A DNA stretch of 5,256 nucleotides from the NCBI RefSeq assembly GCF_001557325.1, contig NZ_LSJS01000277.1:1-5256 (forward strand). The letters run 5' to 3'. The translations under genes and the position numbers were made by a program. The stretch comes from Erythrobacter donghaensis. Its GTDB lineage: Bacteria; Pseudomonadota; Alphaproteobacteria; Sphingomonadales; Sphingomonadaceae. Within the stretch, counting starts at the first letter, position 1. Each line of letters opens with the position of its first letter. The notes beneath the pieces are model-generated. The model worked only from the letters and a program-made list of their open reading frames with translations. It did no database searches and was not told the DNA's origin. Below, one piece after another: positions 1-5,256 of the stretch.

Positions 1-19
1 GGCAGACCTTCGTCACCAT
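1..19 (-). CDS. Possible 5' end of a further downstream gene, cut by window edge
   Basis: On the minus strand an ATG at 19-17 opens a frame reading M-V-T-K-V-C to the window edge; a GTG at 16-14 is the next possible start in the same frame. An AAGAAGG purine run lies just upstream, 2 bases from the ATG and 5 from the GTG, so the GTG is the better spaced start. Either start overlaps the TGA (15-13) of the PepSY gene, which is the usual form of translational coupling. Only six codons are visible, so no product can be named. The case rests on the overlap and the purine run alone, and the frame could close just outside the window. Confidence 0.35.
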
Positions 20-711
20 GGCCTTCTTCGCGCTGGTGACGGGCGTGGGCGGCGGAACATCAGCACGCAGCCGATCAGCGCTCCCGTCAGCGACAGCGCG
101 GCGAAGGCGATCAGCACTGGATGGCTGGTATCCTCGCGCTCCGAGAGGTCCATGATGTGGAGACCCCAGGCAAGGTCGAAGGCGCGCCACCAGCGGGTGC
201 GCACCGCCTCGATCTCGCCGGTGCCCTGCCCGACATAGACATTGGTGCCGTCGGCGAGCTGGACCTGCCACACGGCGATCGGGCGGCGGAAATCGAAGGG
301 GGTGCGGTCGGCGGGGAAGAGCGTGACGCGTTCCGCCTTGTCGCCGCCGACGATCTGTGCGGCCACCAGCGCCCGCGCCGCCGCGGCATCGAGCGGGGGG
401 ATCGCCGCGCCGGTCGCGACATCGACGCGGGTGACGATCCCGTCCATGTCGGTCAGCACCGCCACGGCGCGCCCGCCCTGCATGACGATCCGCATCTCCC
501 TGAGGTTCGCCTCCTCGGTTGCGAGCGAGCTTCCCGGCATCTTGAGCGGGATCGCCTCGCTCTCGATCCGCAGGTGGTTGCCGCGCACCTCGTCGATCGG
601 GCGCGCGACCATGAACAGGCCTGTCGCCAGCCACATGACGATCGGAACGCCAACCAGCCAGCCGAGCCAGATGTGCCACTTGGCGAGGGTGCACATGGAG
701 AGAAGCTTCAT
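13..711 (-). CDS. PepSY-type membrane protein, two membrane segments
   Basis: A 232-residue protein whose form matches short PepSY/PepSY_TM membrane proteins. A hydrophobic segment at about residues 12-36 contains W-H13-I-W-L-G-W, followed by an extracytoplasmic region of about 160 residues and a second hydrophobic segment at about 199-219. The tail is short, Arg/Pro-rich and presumably cytoplasmic. The middle includes a stretch at about 144-163 (VWQVQLADGTNVYVGQGTGE) typical of PepSY folds, where a strand pair ends in a 'vyvd..tGe' turn. H13 and H185 (in GLHIMD) match the paired histidines seen at membrane edges in PepSY_TM proteins, some of which act in iron-siderophore reduction; heme or metal binding here is inference only. 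I chose the ATG at 711 because it lies 23 bases after the amidase stop; the upstream GCGGGA is only a weak ribosome site. An ATG at 696 is an alternative. Family call fairly firm, function unknown. Confidence 0.75.
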   Translation of the reverse strand: MKLLSMCTLAKWHIWLGWLVGVPIVMWLATGLFMVARPIDEVRGNHLRIESEAIPLKMPGSSLATEEANLREMRIVMQGGRAVAVLTDMDGIVTRVDVATGAAIPPLDAAAARALVAAQIVGGDKAERVTLFPADRTPFDFRRPIAVWQVQLADGTNVYVGQGTGEIEAVRTRWWRAFDLAWGLHIMDLSEREDTSHPVLIAFAALSLTGALIGCVLMFRRPRPSPARRRPW

Positions 712-734
712 TCCCGCGCCATGACGAACCTGCA

Positions 735-2093
735 CTAGCTGTGCAACACCTGCCCGATCGCTTCGGCCGCAGCGATGCAATCGAGGTCGCTCCAGCGCGG
801 GCCGATCACCTGCATCCCGCAGGGGAGTTCGGCACCGAGATAGGTGCCCGAGCCGATCGGGAGCACGGTCGAGGGCAGGCCGGGGAAGGTCGCCATGCCC
901 GACCAGATCAGCCCGCTGCCTGCCGGCTCCTCTTGCCCGTCGATGTTCAGCGTTCCGCGGAACACTGCTGCATCCACGTGCGGCATGGCGAGCACCGGCG
1001 CGGGCGGCGCGAGGACAAAGTCGTATTCGGCGAAAAGTGCCTCCCACTGCGCCATGGAGGTGGCCTGCGCATTGAGCAGCGCGAACCAGTCGCGCGCGCT
1101 TGCCTGCGTGCCGTCGGGTGCAGGAGCGCCGCCCGACAGCGTGATGTTCATCATCTTGAGATAGCTGCGATAATGCACCGCTTGATCGGGCAGCAGGTCG
1201 CTCGCCCGGTCGATCCGCACCCCGGCGCGGGCGAGGGTCTCGAGCGCGGCCTCGGTCGGGGCCATGACGCTGGCATCGACCGGCGCGCCGGGCAGCGCGG
1301 TGATCGCCAGCAGGCGGCACTCCTTGAGCGGCCTCGCCCGGCGACGCAGCGGGACTTCCGCTCCGACCTCGACCAGCACGGCCAGATCGGGTGCATTGCG
1401 CGCCAAGGGCCCGGCGATGCTGAGCGGGCCGTCGGCCGCGGCGACAAAGCCCTCGCGCCGTGACATGGCGGGGTGATCGTGGCCGTGCTTGGGGACGAGG
1501 CCCCAGGTGGTCTTGTGGCCCCATACCCCGCAGAAATGCGCCGGCACGCGCACCGATCCGCCGATGTCGGTGCCGTAGTCGCAGGCGACCATCCCGCTCG
1601 CCACCGCAGCCGCGCTGCCGCCCGAGGAGCCGCCGGGGGAGCGCTCGGGGTTGTGCGGGTTCGAGGTGCGGCCATAGACCGGGTTGAAGCTCTGCCAGTC
1701 GGTCAGGTCGACCGGAACGTTGGTCTTGCCGATGATGATCGCGCCCGCCGCCTTCAGCCGACTGACGAGCAGCGCGTCCTTGGGGGCGGGCTTGTCCTTG
1801 AACTGCGGGTGGCCGAAGGTGGTGGGCAGCCCGGCAACGTCGAAGCTTTCCTTGATCGTCATCGGCACGCCGAACAGCGGCTGATCGGCGCGCGGGCCCG
1901 CGGCATCGCGCGCACGGGCCTCGGCGCAGGCGGCCTCGAAGTTCGGAACCGCGAGGGCGTCGATCTCGCAGTCGAGCCGGTCGGTGCGAAGGATCGCCGC
2001 ATCGACCGCCTCGACCGCGCTGAGCCTGCCTGCGCGGATCGCGGCCGCCGTGGCCAGCGCTCCGGGTTCCTCGGTCAATTGCGGATAGGCCAT
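735..2093 (-). CDS. Amidase (amidase signature family)
   Basis: A 452-residue enzyme of the amidase signature family, which hydrolyses amide bonds to a carboxylate and ammonia or an amine through a Ser-cisSer-Lys triad. All three residues are visible: K81 in GVPMTIKES, S156 in the glycine/serine loop SPGGSSGGS (152-160), and the nucleophile S180 in GTDIGGSVR (174-182). The S156-S180 spacing of 24 equals that between S217 and S241 of fatty acid amide hydrolase. The C-terminal part (about 375-452) carries the usual 'dfvLaPpaP' and 'G.P.tvlPiG' segments and is complete, so length and architecture are normal. The start at 2093 (MAYPQL) is preferred over the upstream ATG at 2156, because GGGGAG lies 9 bases before it and the extension would overlap the preceding gene and be Arg/Pro-rich. 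No signal peptide is seen, so it is probably cytoplasmic. The substrate cannot be read from the sequence, and a GatA role is unlikely without gatB or gatC nearby. Confidence 0.93.
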   Translation of the reverse strand: MAYPQLTEEPGALATAAAIRAGRLSAVEAVDAAILRTDRLDCEIDALAVPNFEAACAEARARDAAGPRADQPLFGVPMTIKESFDVAGLPTTFGHPQFKDKPAPKDALLVSRLKAAGAIIIGKTNVPVDLTDWQSFNPVYGRTSNPHNPERSPGGSSGGSAAAVASGMVACDYGTDIGGSVRVPAHFCGVWGHKTTWGLVPKHGHDHPAMSRREGFVAAADGPLSIAGPLARNAPDLAVLVEVGAEVPLRRRARPLKECRLLAITALPGAPVDASVMAPTEAALETLARAGVRIDRASDLLPDQAVHYRSYLKMMNITLSGGAPAPDGTQASARDWFALLNAQATSMAQWEALFAEYDFVLAPPAPVLAMPHVDAAVFRGTLNIDGQEEPAGSGLIWSGMATFPGLPSTVLPIGSGTYLGAELPCGMQVIGPRWSDLDCIAAAEAIGQVLHS

Positions 2094-2101
2094 GCGCGAA
2101 A

Positions 2102-2118
2102 TCTCCCCTCTCGGGAGA
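2102..2118 (-). promoter_or_regulatory. Hairpin enclosing the amidase ribosome binding site
   Basis: In the 28-base gap between the membrane-protein stop and the amidase start, TCTCCC (2102-2107) and GGGAGA (2113-2118) form a perfect 6-bp stem with a 5-base loop. A competing fold pairs CCTCT with AGAGG around a 4-base loop (2107-2120). The GGGGAG ribosome site of the amidase (minus strand, 2108-2103) lies mostly inside the first stem. The pairing is seen directly. Control of amidase translation by ribosomes arriving from the upstream gene is inference. Confidence 0.45.
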
Positions 2119-2121
2119 GGT

Positions 2122-2958
2122 CTAGGCAATGCCGCCCGAGGGATCAATTCGCGCATTGGGCACTGTCCCCGCCGCGCTCAGCGCGAGGCCGAAGCCGAGG
2201 ATCGGCGAAGCGCCGTAGCCAATCAAGGGAAAGGGGAAGGGGGCGAGGCAGGCCATCGCGCCGAGCGTAACCAGAAGGGCGGCGAGCGCGAGCGCTTCTG
2301 CACGCGGGATCGACGGCGCGCGCAGCATCAGCGCGGGCGCGGCGAGGAACAGCAATGCCGCCAATGCCATCGCGGCGAGCGGGGCGCTTTGCCAGACCTG
2401 CGCGAGCACGCCCTCGGTGAACGGCTGGGGCTCGAGCGTCCCGCGCCCGAAGGTCAGCAGCGCAAGCCCTGCCGCGGCAAGCGCGACCAGCGCGAAGCCG
2501 ACCGAGCGGCGGAGCCCCGCCAGCATCGCAGCCGCCGCCGCAAGCCCGGCGAGCATGGCCGCATCGGGCTGCACCGCCAGCGCGGCTGCCGCGAGCGCCA
2601 GAATGCTGGGGCCAAGCCGCTCGGTGTGCGCGGCGAGCACCACCACCAGCGGCAGCAGCAGCGTGCCCGAATGCAGCGGCACCGGCCCAGCGGGCAGCCA
2701 GCGGCTCACGCCTCCGACCTCGGGGCCGACCAGGACTGGCAGGAACAGGAGCCCCGCGCCGAGGGTCGCAAGACCGAGGCGCGCTCCGGGCCGGGCCGGC
2801 AGTCGCCCCAGCATCGCCCAGGCGAGGGCCAGCATCAACGCCCCGGCGTTGACGGCGATCAGCCGCACGGGGGCGCCGAAAGCGGCCAGATAGGCGAGCC
2901 CGCCCAGCGCCGGCAAGGCGAGGGGCAGGGCGAGCCGCCAGCGTTCCGCCGTGCGCAT
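2122..2958 (-). CDS. Polytopic membrane protein, divergent SEDS (FtsW/RodA)-like
   Basis: A 278-residue, Ala/Leu-rich protein with roughly 8-9 hydrophobic segments (about 8-28, 31-51, 61-78, 99-112, 117-129, 133-149, 153-169, 191-211, 220-240 and a last one at 245-263). I see weak but correctly ordered resemblance to SEDS glycosyltransferases. VSRWLPAGPVPLHSG (84-98) matches the 'a.RWi.lG...fQPSE' segment. QPD (130-132) matches the SEDS 'lQPDlGt' helix. PFTEGVLA (179-186) sits where 'HTDFIFA' occurs, and FPLIGYGAS (243-251) matches 'lP.iSYGgS' before the last helix. It is about 100 residues shorter than FtsW or RodA and lacks most of the large loop before the catalytic segment; the catalytic Asp position appears to be Glu182. 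The start at 2958 has GGGGGTG just upstream and lies 23 bases after the lpdA stop; GTG at 2964 is an alternative. The coding call is firm. The SEDS relation is inference from motif order, and activity is unknown. Confidence 0.75.
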   Translation of the reverse strand: MRTAERWRLALPLALPALGGLAYLAAFGAPVRLIAVNAGALMLALAWAMLGRLPARPGARLGLATLGAGLLFLPVLVGPEVGGVSRWLPAGPVPLHSGTLLLPLVVVLAAHTERLGPSILALAAAALAVQPDAAMLAGLAAAAAMLAGLRRSVGFALVALAAAGLALLTFGRGTLEPQPFTEGVLAQVWQSAPLAAMALAALLFLAAPALMLRAPSIPRAEALALAALLVTLGAMACLAPFPFPLIGYGASPILGFGLALSAAGTVPNARIDPSGGIA

Positions 2959-2981
2959 GCTCACCCCCAGCCGCCGCCGGA

Positions 2982-4388
2982 TCACATGTGGATCGGCTTG
3001 CCCGTCACCGCCATCGCCGCTTCCTTGAAGGCCTCGGCGTGGGTCGGGTGGGCGTGGCAGGTATAGGCGATGTCTTCCGAGGTCGCGCCGAATTCCATCG
3101 CCTGCGCGGCCTGGGCGATCATCGTGCCCGCGAGCGAGTTGATCATCCACACGCCGACGACCCGATCGGTCTCCGCGTCGGCGATCACCTTGACGAAGCC
3201 ATCGGTGTCGCGGTTGGCCTTGGCTCTGCTGTTGGCCATCATCGGGAACTTGCCGACCTTGACCGCGAGGCCCTTTTCCTTGGCCTGCTCCTCGCTGATG
3301 CCGACGCCGGCGATTTCCGGCGCGGTGTAGACCACGCTGGGGATCACGTCGTGGTTCACTATGCCGGTGAGCCCCGCGATGTTCTCGGCGACCGCGATGC
3401 CCTCGTCCTCGGCCTTGTGGGCGAGCATCGGGCCGGGGACGACGTCGCCGATCGCCCAGATGCCTTCGACGGCAGTGCGGAAATCGTGATCGATCTCGAT
3501 CTGGCCGCGGTTGTTGACGCTGAGCCCGGCCTTTTCGAGCGCAAGGCCATCGGTGTTGGCGCGCCGCCCGATCGCGACCAGCACGTGGCTGGCGGTGACG
3601 GTCTGCGCCTCGCCGCCCGCTGCGGGTTCGACGGTGAGGGTGACGGTGCTGCCCTCGACGCTGGCGCCGGTAACCTTCTGGCCGAGCATCATCGCCATGC
3701 CCTGCTTCTTGAAGATCTTCTGCGCTTCCTTGCGCACCTCGCCGTCCATGCCGGGGAGCAGCTGGTCGAGATATTCGATCACGGTGACCTTGGCGCCCAG
3801 GCGCCGCCACACAGAGCCCAGTTCAAGGCCGATCACCCCGCCGCCGATCACCACGAGATGCTCGGGCACTTCATCGAGATCGAGCGCCCCGGTGCTGTCG
3901 ACGATGCGCTTGCCCGCATTGTCCACGGGGACGCCGGGGAGCGGGGTGACGCTGGAGCCGGTGGCGATCACGATGTCCTTGGCGGTGACTGTCTCGCCCG
4001 CGACGCTGACGGTGTGCGCGTCCTCGAAGGCGGCGTGGCCCTTGAGCCAGGTGACCTTGTTCTTCTTGAACAGGAACTCGATTCCCCCGGTCAGCTCGCC
4101 CACGGCCTTGGTCTTCTCGGCCATCATCTTGCCGAGGTCGAGCGTCGGCGTGGCGGTGATGCCCCAGGTGGCGAAGTGGCCGCCCGCGGCTTCCTCGAAC
4201 AGCTCCGAGCCGTGCAGCAGCGCCTTCGACGGAATGCACCCGACATTGAGGCAGGTGCCGCCGAGCGTGGCGCGGCTTTCGACGCAGGCGGTCTTGAGGC
4301 CAAGCTGCGCCGCGCGGATCGCCGCGACATAGCCGCCGGGGCCGGCACCGATAATGAGGACGTCGTAATCGTAGGAATGGTCAGCCAT
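2982..4388 (-). CDS. lpdA: Dihydrolipoamide dehydrogenase (E3)
   Basis: A 468-residue flavoprotein that reoxidises the dihydrolipoyl group of E2 with NAD+, serving 2-oxoglutarate dehydrogenase and probably pyruvate dehydrogenase and the glycine cleavage system. Visible in order: the FAD-binding motif IIGAGPGG (12-19); the redox disulfide C46/C51 in GGTCLNVGCIPSK; the ATGS turn (142-145); the NAD+ Rossmann motif VIGGGVIG (180-187); the second flavin motif AIGDV with D315; and the dimerisation domain ending in HAHPTHAE, whose H447 and E452 form the catalytic His-Glu pair. Length and residues are standard. The start at 4388 (MADHSYDYDV) has GGAG 9 bases upstream. An ATG at 4394 would add M-E but leaves only 3 bases to the GGAG, and the longer frame to 4436 merely translates the flanking repeat. 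It follows odhB by 119 bases. Cytoplasmic, no defect seen. Confidence 0.97.
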   Translation of the reverse strand: MADHSYDYDVLIIGAGPGGYVAAIRAAQLGLKTACVESRATLGGTCLNVGCIPSKALLHGSELFEEAAGGHFATWGITATPTLDLGKMMAEKTKAVGELTGGIEFLFKKNKVTWLKGHAAFEDAHTVSVAGETVTAKDIVIATGSSVTPLPGVPVDNAGKRIVDSTGALDLDEVPEHLVVIGGGVIGLELGSVWRRLGAKVTVIEYLDQLLPGMDGEVRKEAQKIFKKQGMAMMLGQKVTGASVEGSTVTLTVEPAAGGEAQTVTASHVLVAIGRRANTDGLALEKAGLSVNNRGQIEIDHDFRTAVEGIWAIGDVVPGPMLAHKAEDEGIAVAENIAGLTGIVNHDVIPSVVYTAPEIAGVGISEEQAKEKGLAVKVGKFPMMANSRAKANRDTDGFVKVIADAETDRVVGVWMINSLAGTMIAQAAQAMEFGATSEDIAYTCHAHPTHAEAFKEAAMAVTGKPIHM

Positions 4389-4397
4389 TTCCATAAA

Positions 4398-4401
4398 CTC
4401 C
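4398..4401 (-). promoter_or_regulatory. lpdA ribosome binding site, overlapping the repeat edge
   Basis: The minus strand reads CGGAGTTTATGGAAATG, with GGAG at 4401-4398. Its spacing is 9 bases to the ATG at 4388 and only 3 to the ATG at 4394, which favours the former. Three of its four bases (4399-4401) belong to the end of the adjacent repeat copy, so the repeat has supplied, or was placed against, the ribosome site. Confidence 0.6.
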
Positions 4402-4426
4402 GTTCGCCCTGAGCTTGTCGAAGGGC
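4399..4426. repeat. Dispersed short palindromic repeat, copy 1
   Basis: This copy reads TCCGTTCG, then CC, then CTGAGCTTGTCGAAG, then GGC on the plus strand. It contains an internal stem, GCCCT (4406-4410) with AGGGC (4422-4426), around an 11-base loop. The core resembles a short interspersed repeat I recall as very common in intergenic DNA of sphingomonads and other high-GC bacteria, which often gives spurious 'FDKLRANG'-type peptides in gene calls. The structure is seen here; the wide distribution is from memory. It ends against the lpdA ribosome site. Confidence 0.75.
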
Positions 4427-4465
4427 TGCACTTCACTTGGGGTCCGTAGCCTCAAAAGAAAGGAC

Positions 4466-4494
4466 GGGGCTTCGACAAGCTCAGCCCGAACGGA
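4466..4494. repeat. Dispersed short palindromic repeat, copy 2 (inverted)
   Basis: This is the inverted partner of the copy at 4399-4426, 39 bases away. Its reverse complement shares TCCGTTCG and the 15-base core CTGAGCTTGTCGAAG, with GG in place of CC between them and CC in place of GG after the core. Its internal stem is GGGCT (4467-4471) with AGCCC (4483-4487). The two copies can also pair with each other over 8 plus 15 bp. On the minus strand a T-rich stretch (TTTCTTTT, 4461-4454) follows 5 bases after the stem, so weak termination or RNA 3'-end formation after odhB is possible but not shown. Confidence 0.75.
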
Positions 4495-4507
4495 CATTTC
4501 TCGACGA

Positions 4508-5256
4508 TCACAGATCAATAAGCATGCGGGTGGGATCCTCGATCGCCTCCTTGATGATCTTGAGCGCGGTCACCGCCTCGCGCCCGTCGATCAGGCGGTG
4601 GTCATAGCTCAGCGCAAGGTACATCATCGGGCGGATCACGATCTGGCCATTGCGGACCACCGGGCGGTCCTCGATGCGGTGGAGGCCCAGCACCGCCGAC
4701 TGCGGCGGGTTGATGATCGGGGTGCTCATCAGCGAGCCGAAGACGCCGCCGTTCGAGATCGTGAAGGTGCCGCCGGTCATGTCTTCCATCGTCAGCGTGC
4801 CCGCCTTGGCGCGGGCGCCGAAATCGGCGATGTCCTGCTCGATCCGGGCAAAGCCCTTCTTGTCGGCATCGCGGATGACGGGGACGACGAGGCCGTTGGG
4901 CGCGGACACGGCCACCGAGATGTCGACATAGTCGTGATAGATGATCTCGTCGCCGTCGATATAGGCGTTCACGGCAGGCACGTCCTTCAGCGCAAGGCAG
5001 GCGGCCTTGGCGAAGAAGCCCATGAAGCCCAGACGGATGTCGTGCTTCTTGGCGAAGAGATCCTTGTACTTGTCACGCGCTTCGATGACCGCGCTCATGT
5101 CGACATCGTTGAAGGTGGTCAGCAGCGCGGCGGTGTCCTGCGCGCTCTTCAACCGCTTGGCGATGGTCTGGCGCATGCGGGTCATCTTGACGCGCTCTTC
5201 ACCGCGCGCGCCGCCGGTCGCCACAGGGGCGGCGGCAGCGGGGGCAGGCGTCGGGG
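4508..5256 (-). CDS. odhB: 2-oxoglutarate dehydrogenase E2, dihydrolipoyl succinyltransferase (C-terminal part)
   Basis: This is the C-terminal part of E2, which transfers the succinyl group from lipoyl-lysine to coenzyme A in the TCA cycle; the gene is also called sucB. The frame is open to the window edge. The first visible residues are an Ala/Pro-rich linker ([10 protein letters not shown]), which joins the peripheral subunit-binding domain to the catalytic core, so the lipoyl and E1/E3-binding domains lie outside. The core follows in full: [14 protein letters not shown], the NAYIDGDEI segment, [23 protein letters not shown], and the active-site motif [13 protein letters not shown]. The catalytic His is encoded at 4600-4598, and the Asp and Gly are 4 and 5 residues later. 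The ending [10 protein letters not shown] and HRLIDGR are typical of succinyl- rather than acetyltransferases. The GTG at 5224 lies inside the linker frame and is not a real start. lpdA downstream fits the usual E2-E3 gene order. Confidence 0.96.
   Translation of the reverse strand, partial: PTPAPAAAAPVATGGARGEERVKMTRMRQTIAKRLKSAQDTAALLTTFNDVDMSAVIEARDKYKDLFAKKHDIRLGFMGFFAKAACLALKDVPAVNAYIDGDEIIYHDYVDISVAVSAPNGLVVPVIRDADKKGFARIEQDIADFGARAKAGTLTMEDMTGGTFTISNGGVFGSLMSTPIINPPQSAVLGLHRIEDRPVVRNGQIVIRPMMYLALSYDHRLIDGREAVTALKIIKEAIEDPTRMLIDL

Noticed and set aside
712..1524. Upstream extension of the PepSY frame to 503 residues
   Set aside because: It runs antiphase through the amidase, which has an intact triad. 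The recognisable PepSY protein begins at 711.
735..2093. Amidase as GatA of the Glu-tRNA amidotransferase
   Set aside because: The triad is shared by the whole family, there is no gatC or gatB beside it, and the regions outside the signature do not read as GatA.
1473..3066. Two long plus-strand frames (1473-2270 and 2092-3066)
   Set aside because: Both are Arg/Gly/Gln-rich shadows opposite the amidase and the membrane protein, with no credible ribosome site or motif.
2958..3810. Upstream extension of the membrane-protein frame to 562 residues
   Set aside because: The extension lies wholly inside lpdA in another frame and is Arg/Gly/His-rich. The hydrophobic protein and a fitting ribosome site begin at 2958.
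2988..4412. Plus-strand open frame of 474 codons antisense to lpdA
   Set aside because: It is a codon-phase mirror of a GC-rich gene. Its translation is rich in Asp, His, Arg and Gly with no recognisable motif, while the opposite strand has every E3 active-site residue.
4389..4436. N-terminal extension of lpdA to 484 residues
   Set aside because: The added residues (MKCSPSTSSGRTEF...) are a translation of the intergenic repeat, and E3 proteins normally begin a few residues before the FAD motif.
4389..4507. Intrinsic terminator or promoter in the odhB-lpdA gap as a firm call
   Set aside because: The stems in each repeat copy are only 5 bp, the T-rich stretch is interrupted and 5 bases away, and no paired -35/-10 boxes are convincing.
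4508..5224. odhB starting at the GTG at 5224
   Set aside because: The frame continues upstream through an Ala/Pro linker typical of E2 proteins to the window edge, so the gene is simply cut by the window.

Overview
The window is GC-rich and almost fully coding. All recognisable genes lie on the minus strand, so transcription runs from high to low coordinates. The 2-oxoglutarate dehydrogenase E2 / dihydrolipoamide dehydrogenase pair, the base composition and a dispersed repeat of the 'TTCGACAAGCTCAG' type suggest an alphaproteobacterium, probably a sphingomonad or erythrobacter. This assignment rests on pattern memory, not on a search.

In transcription order the layout is: (1) 5256-4508, the C-terminal two thirds or so of odhB (sucB), the E2 succinyltransferase of 2-oxoglutarate dehydrogenase, cut by the window edge; (2) 4507-4389, a 119-base gap holding two inverted copies of a short hairpin-forming repeat; (3) 4388-2982, lpdA, a complete 468-residue E3; (4) 2958-2122, a 278-residue polytopic membrane protein with weak but ordered similarity to the SEDS (FtsW/RodA) family; (5) 2093-735, a complete amidase-signature hydrolase of 452 residues with an intact Lys-Ser-Ser triad; (6) 711-13, a 232-residue PepSY-type protein with a membrane segment at each end; (7) from 19 or 16 to the edge, a possible start of one more gene overlapping the PepSY stop codon.

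odhB and lpdA supply E2 and E3 of the TCA-cycle 2-oxoglutarate dehydrogenase; E3 also serves other lipoyl complexes. Genes 3 to 6 are separated by only 23-28 bases and could be co-transcribed with the dehydrogenase genes. Nothing in their sequences ties the membrane protein, amidase or PepSY protein to 2-oxoglutarate oxidation, so the shared strand may be only a readthrough arrangement.

I see no RNA gene, CRISPR array, phage or IS element, and no non-coding stretch above 300 bases. The points most worth a second look are the SEDS-like protein with an apparently altered catalytic segment, and the inverted repeat pair whose arm-to-arm differences preserve the pairing inside each arm. The remaining genes look like ordinary core metabolism.
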